Part shown: piece by piece, positions 1 through 8,774 of the stretch | How the letters are laid out: each line of letters opens with the position of its first letter | Numbering within the stretch: position 1 is the stretch's first letter | Source of the DNA: Atlantibacter subterraneus | GTDB taxonomy: Bacteria; Pseudomonadota; Gammaproteobacteria; Enterobacterales; Enterobacteriaceae | Assembly: GCF_027853245.1 (NCBI RefSeq) | Contig: NZ_JAPTZM010000002.1 | Direction: 5' to 3' (one strand) | Length of the DNA: 64,000 nucleotides | Program-made: the position numbers and the translations under genes | The notes under the pieces: model-generated | What the model saw: only the letters and a program-made list of their open reading frames with translations | The model's database searches: none | Told to the model about the DNA's origin: nothing

Positions 1-92
1 GGGAAACCGGCGCCTGTAATGTCCAGGTTATCGGTAAAACGCTCGTTCTGTACCGTCCTTCACAAGAGCGCAAAATTTCGCTGCCGCGTTAA
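1..92 (+). CDS. yhbY: YhbY, RNA-binding protein (C-terminal end only)
   Basis: The window opens inside this gene. Reading from base 3, the frame gives ETGACNVQVIGKTLVLYRPS followed by QERKISLPR and a TAA stop at 90-92. This matches the C-terminus of E. coli YhbY, a small CRM-domain protein associated with pre-50S ribosomes. In E. coli it also lies convergent to greA. Only about 29 codons are visible, so nothing can be said about its start or promoter. Confidence 0.9.
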   Translation, partial: ETGACNVQVIGKTLVLYRPSQERKISLPR

Positions 93-170
93 TCATCATC
101 GGATGAGTCCACATAATTGTAACAATAATGTGGCAGCGCTGAGCAAAATGCCATGCTCTGTGTGATGTTA

Positions 171-192
171 AAAGGCCGCATTGCGGCCTTTT
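171..192 (+). terminator. Rho-independent terminator after yhbY
   Basis: A GC-rich stem (AAAGGCCGCA pairing with TGCGGCCTTT) is followed by a short T run. It lies 80 bases after the yhbY stop and between two convergent genes, so it may also limit read-through from greA. Confidence 0.8.
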
Positions 193-334
193 ACCTGGCT
201 TTACAATAGCCGCAAATTTTCATTCCGCAATCACCATGATTTTTATCTAACACCTGCCGTCAAACTTTCAACACAGACGTATATTCTTTAACCATTCGGA
301 TTAGGCCGAAAATGTGCGTGAGTTATCGCCGTTA

Positions 335-811
335 TTAAAGATATTCGACTTTCACGATTTCGAATTCAACCTGCCCACCCGGGGTGTTGATCACCACCAC
401 GTCATCGACTTCTTTTCCTACCAGGCCACGCGCAATGGGCGAGTTTACCGAAATCAGGTTTTGCTTAAAATCGGCCTCGTCATCACCCACGATGCGGTAG
501 GTTTGCTCTTCATCGGAATCCAGATTCAACACGGTTACGGTAGAACCGAAAATCACGCGCCCATTGTTCGGCATTTTAGTGATATCAATCACCTGAGCGT
601 TAGAGAGCTTAGCTTCAATATCTTTGATGCGTCCTTCACAAAAACCCTGCTGCTCACGCGCGGCGTGATATTCAGCGTTTTCTTTCAGGTCTCCATGTTC
701 ACGCGCTTCGGCAATCGCGGCAATGATCTCCGGACGACGAACGGATTTCAGGAAATCCAGCTCTTCGCGCAATTTATCAGCACCACGTAAGGTCATCGGA
801 ATCGCTTGCAT
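335..811 (-). CDS. greA: Transcription elongation factor GreA
   Basis: GreA enters the secondary channel of RNA polymerase and stimulates cleavage of backtracked transcripts. The 158-residue protein has the family's usual length. The N-terminal coiled coil covers about residues 12-75 and carries the catalytic acidic tip D41 and E44 in EHGDLKENAEYHAAR. The C-terminal FKBP-like domain ends in VEYL. The gene diverges from dacB. Its roughly 140-base leader carries a sigma-E promoter and an intrinsic terminator (separate entries), so expression is probably stress-linked and attenuated as in E. coli. Confidence 0.98.
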   Translation of the reverse strand: MQAIPMTLRGADKLREELDFLKSVRRPEIIAAIAEAREHGDLKENAEYHAAREQQGFCEGRIKDIEAKLSNAQVIDITKMPNNGRVIFGSTVTVLNLDSDEEQTYRIVGDDEADFKQNLISVNSPIARGLVGKEVDDVVVINTPGGQVEFEIVKVEYL

Positions 812-904
812 TTTTATACCTCTTAAACAGTCCTTTTCGCAGCGGAAACCCCGCTACGGCCAGTATGTCGCCCCGGCCAAAACCCGCAGGCGCCGGGTAA
901 CAAA

Positions 905-939
905 CAAAAAAAAACCGACCCGGAGCAAGGCACCAGGTC
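905..939 (-). ncRNA. Attenuator in the greA leader (GraL-like sRNA terminator)
   Basis: Read on the minus strand, GACCTGG pairs with CCGGGTC around a 9-base loop (stem 939-933 with 923-917, one G-U pair). GG and an uninterrupted run of nine T (914-906) follow. This is a canonical intrinsic terminator about 95 bases before the greA ATG. In E. coli, early termination in the greA leader yields the GraL RNAs of about 50 nt. From the predicted sigma-E start near 949 to this T run is about 45 nt, consistent with a GraL homologue. The exact ends are inferred. Confidence 0.7.
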
Positions 940-955
940 AGGAACGATTTTGCAT

Positions 956-983
956 TTTGATACGCATTTTAACCTGAAGTTCC
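956..983 (-). promoter_or_regulatory. Sigma-E promoter for greA
   Basis: On the minus strand a -35 element GGAACTT (983-977) and a -10 element TCAAA (960-956) are separated by 16 bases. This fits the RpoE consensus. It predicts a transcript starting near 949 that runs through the GraL-like terminator into greA. E. coli greA also has a sigma-E-dependent promoter. Confidence 0.75.
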
Positions 984-1059
984 CTGAGGGTCATCGTTTA
1001 CTTTACCGTACGATGCACCGTAGTATGACGGCACGTTTCCAGGCTGTTACCGCGAGATT

Positions 1060-2493
1060 ATGCGATTTACCAGATTTGTCATTGGATTGGCCACAAGTAT
1101 GGCGTTGACTGCGAACGCAGCAAACGTCGAAGAATACATTAATCAACTCCCCGCCGGCACAAACCTTGCGCTGATGGTGCAGAAAGTCGGCAGCCAAACC
1201 CCGGCAATTGATTATCACAGCCAGCAGATGGCCCTCCCCGCCAGTACCCAGAAGGTGATTACGGCGCTGGCGGCACTGCTGCAGCTTGGCCCTGACTATC
1301 GCTTTACTACCTCGCTGGAAAGCCGGGGTAGCCAGGAGAACGGCGTACTTAACGGCGATTTGATCCTGCGCTTCGGGGGCGATCCCACGTTTAAACGTCA
1401 GGATGTTCGCAATTTAGTGGCGGCGCTGAAAAAAACCGGTATCCAGGAAATTAAGGGAAACGTCCTGATCGATACCTCGGTTTTCGCCAGTCACGATAAA
1501 GCGCCGGGTTGGCCGTGGAACGACATGACGCAGTGCTTCAGCGCCCCGCCATCTGCTGCGATTGTTGACCGTAACTGTTTTTCTATCTCGCTCTACAGTG
1601 CGCCGAAACCCGGCGATATGGCGTTTATACGTATCGCTTCTTACTACCCGGTCACCATGTTTAGCCAGGTAAAAACGCTGCCGAAGGGATCTCCGGAAGC
1701 CCAGTATTGCGAACTGGACGTCGTGCCCGGCGATCTCAATCGCTTTACCCTGACCGGCTGCCTGACGCAGCGCGCCGATCCGCTGCCGCTGGCGTTCGCT
1801 ATTCAGGACGGCGCAGGCTATGCCGGGGCGATATTAAAGTCGGAGCTGAAAACGGCGGGCATTAGTTATAGCGGCACGCTGCTACGCCAGACGCAGCCGA
1901 ATCCACAGGCGACAGTTATCGCCAGCAAGCAGTCGCCGCCGCTCCACGATCTGCTAAAAATCATGCTGAAAAAATCCGACAATATGATTGCCGATACCGT
2001 ATTCCGCACCATTGGTCGTGAGTACTTCGGCGTACCGGGAACCTGGCGCGCTGGCGCAGATGCGGTACGGCAAATCCTGCGTCAGAAAGCGGGCGTCGAT
2101 TTGGGCAACAGTATCGTGGTGGATGGCTCCGGCCTGTCGCGCCATAACCTGATCTCTCCGGCCACCATGATGCAGGTACTGCAGTACATCGCCCAGAATG
2201 ATGCCCAACTGAATTATATTTCGATGCTGCCTCTCGCCGGCTATGACGGCTCGTTGCAGTATCGCGCAGGGCTTCATGAGGCGGGGGTAAACGGAAAGGT
2301 GTCGGCGAAAACGGGTTCGCTGCAGGGTGTCTATAACCTGGCCGGGTTTATCACCACCGCCAGCGGTCAGAAAATGGCGTTTATTCAGTATTTGTCCGGC
2401 TACGCTGTTGAACCCGCCAATCAGCGCAACCGCCGTATTCCGCTGGTGCGTTTTGAAAGCCGTCTGTACAAAGACATTTACCAGAATAACTAA
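1060..2493 (+). CDS. dacB: D-alanyl-D-alanine carboxypeptidase/endopeptidase PBP4
   Basis: Periplasmic class C penicillin-binding protein that trims pentapeptide stems and cuts D-Ala-meso-DAP crosslinks. The 477 residues match the E. coli length. A signal peptide of about 20 residues ends at ANA. The catalytic motifs are S62-T-Q-K65, the S-D-N triad near residue 306 in LKKSDNMIAD, and K-T-G near 417 in VSAKTGSLQG. The long insert between the first two motifs is typical of PBP4. It is divergent from greA and convergent with obgE, with a shared terminator. Confidence 0.98.
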   Translation: MRFTRFVIGLATSMALTANAANVEEYINQLPAGTNLALMVQKVGSQTPAIDYHSQQMALPASTQKVITALAALLQLGPDYRFTTSLESRGSQENGVLNGDLILRFGGDPTFKRQDVRNLVAALKKTGIQEIKGNVLIDTSVFASHDKAPGWPWNDMTQCFSAPPSAAIVDRNCFSISLYSAPKPGDMAFIRIASYYPVTMFSQVKTLPKGSPEAQYCELDVVPGDLNRFTLTGCLTQRADPLPLAFAIQDGAGYAGAILKSELKTAGISYSGTLLRQTQPNPQATVIASKQSPPLHDLLKIMLKKSDNMIADTVFRTIGREYFGVPGTWRAGADAVRQILRQKAGVDLGNSIVVDGSGLSRHNLISPATMMQVLQYIAQNDAQLNYISMLPLAGYDGSLQYRAGLHEAGVNGKVSAKTGSLQGVYNLAGFITTASGQKMAFIQYLSGYAVEPANQRNRRIPLVRFESRLYKDIYQNN

Positions 2494-2500
2494 ATGAAAA

Positions 2501-2522
2501 AGGCCGGGAATTCCCGGCCTTT
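2501..2522. terminator. Bidirectional terminator between dacB and obgE
   Basis: A perfect palindrome, AGGCCGGGAA with TTCCCGGCCT, is flanked by A and T runs. It lies between two convergent genes and can serve both. Confidence 0.85.
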
Positions 2523-2533
2523 CTATTCACTTA

Positions 2534-3706
2534 TTAACGTTCGTAGATGATTTCCACGCCTTCGTCGTCATCCTCATCCCAGTCGTCGTCCCAGTCATCA
2601 TCAGCTTCCGCTTCCATCTCTTCGAGCTGCTGACGGTGATAGTCATCCCACATGAATTCGACTTTTTCCGGGCCGTTCTCGGCGTTTTCCTGCGCGATCG
2701 GGTTTTCGATGATGAAGTTCATCACATCCCAGCACAGCGGATTCACGCCCTGCTGCGTGGCGGCGGAAATAAGGTAATACTCCCCTTCCCAGCCTAATGC
2801 TTCAGCAATAGCTTTGGCGCGCTGCTCCGCATCTTCACGATCGATCAGGTCGATTTTATTGAACACTAACCAACGCGGTTTAGCCGCCAGTTTCTCGCTG
2901 TATTTTTCCAGCTCGCCTACGATCACGCGGGCGTTTTCTACCGGATCGGAACCATCGATCGGATCAATATCAATCAGGTGCAGCAAAACGCGGCAACGTT
3001 CAAGGTGCTTCAGGAAGCGAATACCCAGACCCGCCCCTTCCGCAGCGCCTTCGATCAGGCCGGGAATATCCGCAACCACGAAGCTCTTTTCGTTATCCAT
3101 ACGCACCACGCCCAGGCTTGGCACCAGGGTGGTAAACGGATAGTCCGCTACTTTCGGTTTGGCGGCGGATACCGCGCGGATAAAAGTCGATTTACCGGCA
3201 TTCGGCAGGCCAAGCATGCCAACGTCAGCCAGCAGCATCAGTTCCAGCTGCAGATCGCGTTTTTCACCTGGCGTACCCATGGTTTTCTGACGCGGGGTAC
3301 GGTTAACCGACGATTTGAAACGGGTATTGCCCAGACCGTGCCAGCCGCCCTTCGCTACCATCAGACGCTGGCCGTGTTTGGTCATATCGCCCATGGTCTC
3401 GCCAGTGCCCTGATCGATAACGCGCGTACCGACCGGCACCTTGATGGAGACGTCTTTACCGCGTTTACCGGTGCAGTCGCGGCTCTGGCCGTTCTGACCG
3501 CGTTCAGCGCGGAACGACTTCTCGAAACGGTAGTCGATCAGGGTGTTCAGGTTTTCGTCGGCTTCCAGCCACACGTCACCGCCGTCACCACCGTCGCCGC
3601 CGTCAGGGCCGCCTTTCGGGATATACTTTTCACGACGGAAGCTAACGCAACCGTTGCCGCCATCACCCGCGACGACCAGAATCGTTGCTTCATCAACAAA
3701 CTTCAT
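2534..3706 (-). CDS. obgE: GTPase ObgE (CgtA)
   Basis: Essential Obg-family GTPase acting in 50S maturation and in linking the stringent response to chromosome events. The 390-residue protein has the N-terminal glycine-rich Obg fold (about 1-158, including GGPDGGDGGDGGDV). The G domain carries G1 GLPNAGKST near 166, DIPG (G3) and NKID (G4). An acidic C-terminal tail (DDDWDDDWDEDDDEG) is typical of enterobacterial Obg. It lies 16 bases downstream of yhbE, last in the rplU-rpmA-yhbE-obgE run. Confidence 0.98.
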   Translation of the reverse strand: MKFVDEATILVVAGDGGNGCVSFRREKYIPKGGPDGGDGGDGGDVWLEADENLNTLIDYRFEKSFRAERGQNGQSRDCTGKRGKDVSIKVPVGTRVIDQGTGETMGDMTKHGQRLMVAKGGWHGLGNTRFKSSVNRTPRQKTMGTPGEKRDLQLELMLLADVGMLGLPNAGKSTFIRAVSAAKPKVADYPFTTLVPSLGVVRMDNEKSFVVADIPGLIEGAAEGAGLGIRFLKHLERCRVLLHLIDIDPIDGSDPVENARVIVGELEKYSEKLAAKPRWLVFNKIDLIDREDAEQRAKAIAEALGWEGEYYLISAATQQGVNPLCWDVMNFIIENPIAQENAENGPEKVEFMWDDYHRQQLEEMEAEADDDWDDDWDEDDDEGVEIIYER

Positions 3707-3722
3707 TTTACTTCTCCGTAAA

Positions 3723-4688
3723 TCATTCGCCCGAGCGGGGTAGCGTGACTACCGCTTCGCTTTTACGCCAGCGTCCCCAGAGACGATGACCAATGGCGGA
3801 ATACATCGCGCCCGCAACCACGACAAACGCACCGACATAACCCAACATGTTGAGCATCGGTTTGGCGAAGAAATCGGGCCAGGCAATGGATAACAAGTCC
3901 GAAAACAGCAGGGTAAATAACGGGGTCAGCGTAATCAATGCGCTAACCTGCGCTGCCTGCCAGCGCGCCATCGCCTCAGCGAGTGCGCCATAACCTACCA
4001 GCGTGTTCAAACCGCAAAAAACCAGGCATGCCAGTTGCCAGGTACTTAATTGCCCAATGACCTCAGGATCGGCCAGTGGGAACATCGCGATAGTACATAA
4101 AGTGTACAGCAAAAAGAGGATCTGTTGCGAGGCCAGGCGTCGCAGCAAAACTTTCTGCGCCACGCCGTAACTCACCCAGACCGTCGCGGCACCCACGCCG
4201 AAAATAACGCCCCACGTGTAATCCGTTAAACGTGTGAAGATTTCTATCAGGCTGGTGTTAAAAAACATCACCAGGCCAGACAGCAGCATAATGGCCCCGA
4301 TAATCTGGGTACCGCGCATCTTCTCTTTGAGGATAAAGACGCTGGCGACCATCATCCCCACCGGGGACAGTTGGCCAATCACCTGCGACGCCGTCGGGCT
4401 TAAATACTGCAGGGAAGAACTGAACAGGATAAAGTTGCCGAACAGTCCTCCGGTCGCGATAGCTAACAGAATCAGCCAACGCGGTTTACGAAACATTTTA
4501 AGCGGCGGCAGTCTGCCCTTCACCGCCAGGATTGCACCTAACCCAATCGATGCCATCAGAAAGCGGTAAAACACCACCGTAGGCGGCTCCATTACCGTCA
4601 GGACCTGTTTCATCGCAATGGGAAGTGCGCCCCAACAAACCGCGGTGGTAAGCGCCAGAAGAATACCGATGCCAGCCTGCTGTTTCAT
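3723..4688 (-). CDS. yhbE: EamA-family inner-membrane transporter YhbE
   Basis: A 321-residue, highly hydrophobic protein with about ten predicted membrane segments arranged as two EamA (DMT superfamily) repeats. Its length equals E. coli YhbE. The substrate is not known. It lies between rpmA and obgE on the same strand. A terminator separates it from rpmA, so it and obgE probably depend on partial read-through or an internal promoter. The C-terminus after the last helix is short and basic. Confidence 0.93.
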   Translation of the reverse strand: MKQQAGIGILLALTTAVCWGALPIAMKQVLTVMEPPTVVFYRFLMASIGLGAILAVKGRLPPLKMFRKPRWLILLAIATGGLFGNFILFSSSLQYLSPTASQVIGQLSPVGMMVASVFILKEKMRGTQIIGAIMLLSGLVMFFNTSLIEIFTRLTDYTWGVIFGVGAATVWVSYGVAQKVLLRRLASQQILFLLYTLCTIAMFPLADPEVIGQLSTWQLACLVFCGLNTLVGYGALAEAMARWQAAQVSALITLTPLFTLLFSDLLSIAWPDFFAKPMLNMLGYVGAFVVVAGAMYSAIGHRLWGRWRKSEAVVTLPRSGE

Positions 4689-4723
4689 GAAAATCCCTGG
4701 AGAATTTTCCAGATACGGAATGT

Positions 4724-4750
4724 AAAAAGCCCCGCAACAAGTGCGGGGCT
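4724..4750 (-). terminator. Terminator downstream of rpmA
   Basis: On the minus strand AGCCCCGC pairs with GCGGGGCT (4750-4743 and 4735-4728), followed by a TTTT run. It sits between rpmA and yhbE and probably attenuates rather than ends the operon. Confidence 0.8.
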
Positions 4751-4776
4751 CAATCCGTTACCGGGACACGAAAAAC

Positions 4777-5034
4777 TTATTCAGCAACGATGCTGATGAA
4801 TTTACGGTTTTTCGGACCTTTAACTTCGAACTTAACTTTACCGTCAGTCAAAGCGAACAGAGTGTGGTCACGGCCGCAACCTACGTTCGAGCCAGCGTGG
4901 AATTTGGTGCCACGTTGACGAACGATGATGCTGCCTGCCAGAACTGCTTCACCGCCAAAGCGTTTCACGCCCAGACGTTTAGCTTCGGAATCGCGACCGT
5001 TACGAGTTGAGCCGCCAGCCTTTTTGTGTGCCAT
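4777..5034 (-). CDS. rpmA: 50S ribosomal protein L27
   Basis: An 85-residue basic protein beginning MAHKKAGGSTRNGRDSEAKR, the L27 N-terminal arm that reaches toward the peptidyl-transferase centre. Its length equals E. coli L27. It follows rplU by 18 bases in the same operon. Confidence 0.99.
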   Translation of the reverse strand: MAHKKAGGSTRNGRDSEAKRLGVKRFGGEAVLAGSIIVRQRGTKFHAGSNVGCGRDHTLFALTDGKVKFEVKGPKNRKFISIVAE

Positions 5035-5052
5035 TTAATCTGCTCCCCTGTA

Positions 5053-5364
5053 TTAAGCGCTGATGCCAGTGATTTTCACATCAGTGAACCACTGACGATG
5101 GCCTTGCTGCTTACGGTAGTGTTTACGACGACGAAACTTAACGATTTTAACTTTCTCGCCACGACCGTGAGCAACAACTTCAGCTTTGATTACGCCGCCA
5201 TCAACGAAAGGAACGCCGATTTTGACATCTTCACCGTTTGCGATCATCAGAACTTCAGCGAACTCAACAGCTTCGCCAGTTGCGATGTCCAGCTTTTCCA
5301 GGCGAACGGTCTGACCTTCGCTTACTCGGTGTTGTTTACCACCACTTTGGAAAACCGCGTACAT
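5053..5364 (-). CDS. rplU: 50S ribosomal protein L21
   Basis: The 103-residue L21 (MYAVFQSGGKQHRVSEGQTV) ends with the conserved KHYRKQQGHRQWFT segment. It binds 23S rRNA. It is first in the rplU-rpmA-yhbE-obgE operon and diverges from ispB. A sigma-70 promoter is visible 73-101 bases upstream of the ATG. Confidence 0.99.
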   Translation of the reverse strand: MYAVFQSGGKQHRVSEGQTVRLEKLDIATGEAVEFAEVLMIANGEDVKIGVPFVDGGVIKAEVVAHGRGEKVKIVKFRRRKHYRKQQGHRQWFTDVKITGISA

Positions 5365-5436
5365 ATAAAACTCCGCTTCCGCGCACGCCTTCTATAGGAT
5401 TCAGAGTGCGCTACAAATATTCACAATAGGGCGCGA

Positions 5437-5465
5437 ATATTACGCAAATCGTGAGCCTTTGACAA
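5437..5465 (-). promoter_or_regulatory. Sigma-70 promoter for rplU operon
   Basis: On the minus strand TTGTCA (5465-5460), a 17-base spacer and TAATAT (5442-5437) lie upstream of rplU. Both hexamers are close to consensus. Transcription would start near 5430. Confidence 0.6.
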
Positions 5466-5623
5466 GTCCTGTCGTGAAACAGCGCAGAAAAAAAACACAA
5501 CATTGATGGTGACGTTTATCTGCTACGTTTTTACGGTACAATCAACCCTACAACTTCAACCCTACTATCATACGTTCTTCCATTGTTACTTGTGGTAAAC
5601 AGGACGATAGCCAGACTTTTGCG

Positions 5624-6595
5624 ATGAATTTAGAAAAAATTAATGAGTTAACCGCGCAAGATATGGCGGGCGTGAATGCGACCATCCTGGAGCAACTCAA
5701 CTCGGATGTTCAGCTTATCAACCAGTTAGGCTATTACATTGTGAGCGGCGGCGGTAAGCGCATCCGCCCGATGATTGCCGTGCTTTCCGCGCGCGCGCTC
5801 AATTACCAGGGCAATGCGCACGTGACCATTGCGGCGCTGATCGAGTTTATTCATACCGCCACGCTGCTGCACGATGATGTGGTGGATGAATCCGATATGC
5901 GTCGGGGTAAAGCGACGGCAAACGCAGCCTTCGGCAACGCCGCCAGCGTACTGGTCGGCGATTTTATTTATACCCGCGCCTTTCAAATGATGACTCAGCT
6001 CGGCTCGCTAAAAGTGCTTGGCGTGATGTCCGAGGCCGTTAACGTCATTGCCGAAGGCGAAGTCCTTCAACTGATGAACGTCAACGATCCGGACATTACT
6101 GAAGAAAGCTACATGCGCGTCATCTACAGCAAAACTGCGCGGCTGTTCGAGGCGGCGTCGCAATGTTCCGGTATCCTGGCGGGTGCCAGCGACGTTCAGG
6201 AGAAGGCGCTCCAGGATTATGGACGCTATCTGGGCACCGCGTTCCAGCTTATCGATGATTTGCTGGATTACAGCGCGGACGGCGAGCGGTTGGGTAAAAA
6301 CGTCGGCGACGATCTCAATGAAGGGAAGCCCACGCTGCCGTTGCTGCACGCCATGTGGAATGGCTCCGAGGATCAGGCGAAGATGATTCGCGATGCGATT
6401 CAACAGGGCAATGGCCGTCATCTTCTCGATCCCGTACTTAATGCCATGGCGGAATGCGGCTCGCTGGAGTGGACCCGCCAGCGTGCTGAAGAAGAAGCCG
6501 ATAAAGCTATTGCGGCTCTGGATGTGCTGCCCGATACGCCTTACCGCGAGGCATTAATCGCCCTGGCGCATATGTCCGTTCAGCGCGATCATTAA
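5624..6595 (+). CDS. ispB: Octaprenyl diphosphate synthase
   Basis: Essential trans-prenyltransferase that builds the C40 side chain of ubiquinone and menaquinone from FPP and IPP. The 323-residue protein has the first aspartate-rich motif D84-D-V-V-D88 and the second D211-D-L-L-D215. The GGGKRIRP substrate-binding segment is near residue 42. Length and start match E. coli IspB. It is divergent from rplU and monocistronic, with its own terminator. Confidence 0.98.
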   Translation: MNLEKINELTAQDMAGVNATILEQLNSDVQLINQLGYYIVSGGGKRIRPMIAVLSARALNYQGNAHVTIAALIEFIHTATLLHDDVVDESDMRRGKATANAAFGNAASVLVGDFIYTRAFQMMTQLGSLKVLGVMSEAVNVIAEGEVLQLMNVNDPDITEESYMRVIYSKTARLFEAASQCSGILAGASDVQEKALQDYGRYLGTAFQLIDDLLDYSADGERLGKNVGDDLNEGKPTLPLLHAMWNGSEDQAKMIRDAIQQGNGRHLLDPVLNAMAECGSLEWTRQRAEEEADKAIAALDVLPDTPYREALIALAHMSVQRDH

Positions 6596-6612
6596 TCGAC
6601 TTGCTTCTTTCA

Positions 6613-6640
6613 TTTCTGCGCCATCCGGCGCAGAAATTTT
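6613..6640 (+). terminator. Terminator of ispB
   Basis: A perfect 10-bp stem (TTTCTGCGCC with GGCGCAGAAA) and a 4-base loop are followed by TTTT, starting 18 bases after the ispB stop. Confidence 0.85.
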
Positions 6641-6800
6641 CCCCTAAAACTTACATCGCTTGCATCAAATAGTGCGTATCTGTGCACACTTCTGGTTATA
6701 TCTAAAACTAACAAGAACCATTCGGAACTTTTCATGTTATACCTGTTGCCGGAGAAAAACAGCAGGCGAAAGATCGCATCATTTTGTATAGAGGGAAAAC

Positions 6801-7064
6801 TTGCAAAAGAAAGTCACAGACTGGCATCCGGCCGACATCATTGCCGGGTTGCGCAAAAGAGGGACCTCTTTAGCGGCTGAGTCACGTAAAGCAGGGTTAA
6901 GTTCTTCTACACTGGCTAACGCACTGACGCGCCCATGGCCCAAAGGGGAACGTATCATTGCCGATGCACTGGGCGTGGAGCCCTGGCTAATCTGGCCATC
7001 CCGTTATTATGATCCTAATACCCACGAGTTTATCGATCGCTCGCAGCTGATTCGATCGCGATAA
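6801..7064 (+). CDS. sfsB: SfsB/Nlp, Ner-like DNA-binding regulator
   Basis: An 87-residue helix-turn-helix protein of the Ner family. WHPADIIAGLRKRGTSLAAESRKAGLSSSTLANALTRPWPKGERIIADALG is very close to E. coli SfsB (Nlp), described as a regulator of maltose metabolism genes. The start must be the TTG at 6801: a GAGGG ribosome-binding site lies 6 bases before it, an in-frame TAG occurs at 6789-6791, and no ATG or GTG lies between. The C-terminus is a few residues shorter than in E. coli. Confidence 0.92.
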   Translation: MQKKVTDWHPADIIAGLRKRGTSLAAESRKAGLSSSTLANALTRPWPKGERIIADALGVEPWLIWPSRYYDPNTHEFIDRSQLIRSR

Positions 7065-7068
7065 AAAA

Positions 7069-7089
7069 AGCCGGGGTAGTTCCCCGGCT
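7069..7089 (-). terminator. Terminator between sfsB and murA
   Basis: The stem AGCCGGGG/TCCCCGGCT has a 4-base loop. On the minus strand it is followed by seven T, so it mainly terminates murA transcripts. The sfsB stop lies just before the stem. Confidence 0.8.
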
Positions 7090-7132
7090 TACAGGCTGGT
7101 TAATGGCGCAATTTAATGCGCCATTATCAGAA

Positions 7133-8392
7133 TTAACTGGATTTTACACGCTCGATACTGGCACCTAAGCCGCGTAATTTTTCCTCAATGCGCTCATATC
7201 CACGGTCGATATGGTAAATGCGATCGACATAGGTCGAACCCTGTGCGATACACCCTGCCAGCACCAGGCTCGCCGAAGCGCGTAAATCCGTCGCCATTAC
7301 CTGCGCCCCGGACAGCTTTTCCACACCGTGGCAGATCACAGTATTGCTCTCGATCTCAGCATGCGCGCCCATACGGATCAGTTCAGGCACGTGCATAAAG
7401 CGGTTTTCGAAAATGGTTTCGGTGATGACACCGGTGCCTTCCGCTACCAGGTTTAACAGGGTGAACTGTGCCTGCATATCGGTTGGGAATGCCGGATGCG
7501 GCGCGGTGCGCACGTTGACCGCTTTTGGACGCTTGCCGTGCATATCCAGGCTAATCCAGTCTTCGCCCACTTCGATATCGGCACCCGCTTCACGCAGTTT
7601 CGACAACACGGCATCCAGAGTATCCGGGCGGGTATTGCGGCACACCACTTTACCACCGGAAATTGCAGCAGCTACCAGGAAGGTGCCGGTTTCAATACGG
7701 TCCGGCAGAACACGGTAAACCCCGCCGCCCAGACGTTCGACGCCTTCAATAACGATGCGGTCTGTTCCCATTCCGGTGATTTTCGCACCCAGGGTATTCA
7801 GGAAGTTGGCGGTATCGACGATTTCCGGCTCACGCGCGGCGTTTTCAATAATCGTGGTGCCTTCAGCCAGCGTCGCTGCGGACATAATGGTCACCGTTGC
7901 GCCAACGCTGACTTTATCCATGACGATATGCGCGCCTTTCAGACGGCCCTGGACGGACGCTTTTACATAGCCCTCTTCCAGTTTGATCTCAGCGCCCAGT
8001 TGCTCAAGGCCGACAATATGCAGATCCACCGGACGCGCGCCGATCGCGCAGCCGCCCGGCAGAGAAACCTGACCCTGACCAAAACGCGCTACCAGCGGCC
8101 CTAACGCCCAGATAGAGGCGCGCATGGTTTTCACCAGCTCGTAGGGCGCACAGAAAATATTGACGTTACTGGCATCGATCCACACGGAACCGTTGCGCTC
8201 AACTTTCGTACCCAGTTGGCTCAGCAGTTTCATGGTGGTATCAATGTCTTTCAGCTGCGGCACATTCTGGATTTCAACCGGCTCTTCAGCCAGCAGTGCG
8301 GCGAACAGGATCGGCAGCGCCGCGTTTTTAGCGCCGGAAATCGTTACCTCGCCCTGAAGCCGGCACGGACCTTGTACACGAAATTTATCCAT
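7133..8392 (-). CDS. murA: UDP-N-acetylglucosamine 1-carboxyvinyltransferase
   Basis: First committed step of peptidoglycan synthesis: transfer of enolpyruvate from PEP to UDP-GlcNAc in the cytoplasm. The 419 residues match E. coli MurA. K22 (SGAKNAALP) and the catalytic, fosfomycin-alkylated C115 in LPGGCAIGARPVDLHI are present. The retained cysteine predicts a fosfomycin-sensitive enzyme. ibaG lies 51 bases upstream on the same strand. Confidence 0.99.
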   Translation of the reverse strand: MDKFRVQGPCRLQGEVTISGAKNAALPILFAALLAEEPVEIQNVPQLKDIDTTMKLLSQLGTKVERNGSVWIDASNVNIFCAPYELVKTMRASIWALGPLVARFGQGQVSLPGGCAIGARPVDLHIVGLEQLGAEIKLEEGYVKASVQGRLKGAHIVMDKVSVGATVTIMSAATLAEGTTIIENAAREPEIVDTANFLNTLGAKITGMGTDRIVIEGVERLGGGVYRVLPDRIETGTFLVAAAISGGKVVCRNTRPDTLDAVLSKLREAGADIEVGEDWISLDMHGKRPKAVNVRTAPHPAFPTDMQAQFTLLNLVAEGTGVITETIFENRFMHVPELIRMGAHAEIESNTVICHGVEKLSGAQVMATDLRASASLVLAGCIAQGSTYVDRIYHIDRGYERIEEKLRGLGASIERVKSS

Positions 8393-8443
8393 GGAAATTT
8401 ATCTCTTAATAATCACACAGGCTGCCGGCACAAGGCCCACAGC

Positions 8444-8698
8444 TTAGAAACCACTTAATTTACGATCGCGCGCCCACTCTTGCGGCGTGTACGTTTTGAT
8501 AGACACCGCATGAATGCGGTTTTCGGCGATCAGGCCCATCAGCGGTCCGTAAACCGTCTGCTGTTTTTTCACCCGGCTCATTTCTGCAAACAGGTCACCC
8601 ACTGCAATAACCTGGAAGTGGCTGCCGTCGCCGGTGACGTGAACTTCCTGAAGGGGCAGTGCATTCATCAGCACTGTCTGGATTTCATGATTTTCCAT
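8444..8698 (-). CDS. ibaG: BolA-family protein IbaG
   Basis: An 84-residue BolA-like protein (E. coli YrbA/IbaG). BolA proteins pair with monothiol glutaredoxins and bind Fe-S clusters; IbaG has been linked to acid response. The conserved segment VYGPLMGLIAENRIHAVSIKTYTPQEW is intact. It sits between the mla operon, which ends with a terminator, and murA, and is probably co-transcribed with murA. Confidence 0.95.
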   Translation of the reverse strand: MENHEIQTVLMNALPLQEVHVTGDGSHFQVIAVGDLFAEMSRVKKQQTVYGPLMGLIAENRIHAVSIKTYTPQEWARDRKLSGF

Positions 8699-8774
8699 GG
8701 GGATCTCTATTGGTCGTTAAGTGAAAACAGGCCAAACATTTTAGAGGAAAGTGAGGCGCGCTTAAACAAACAAA

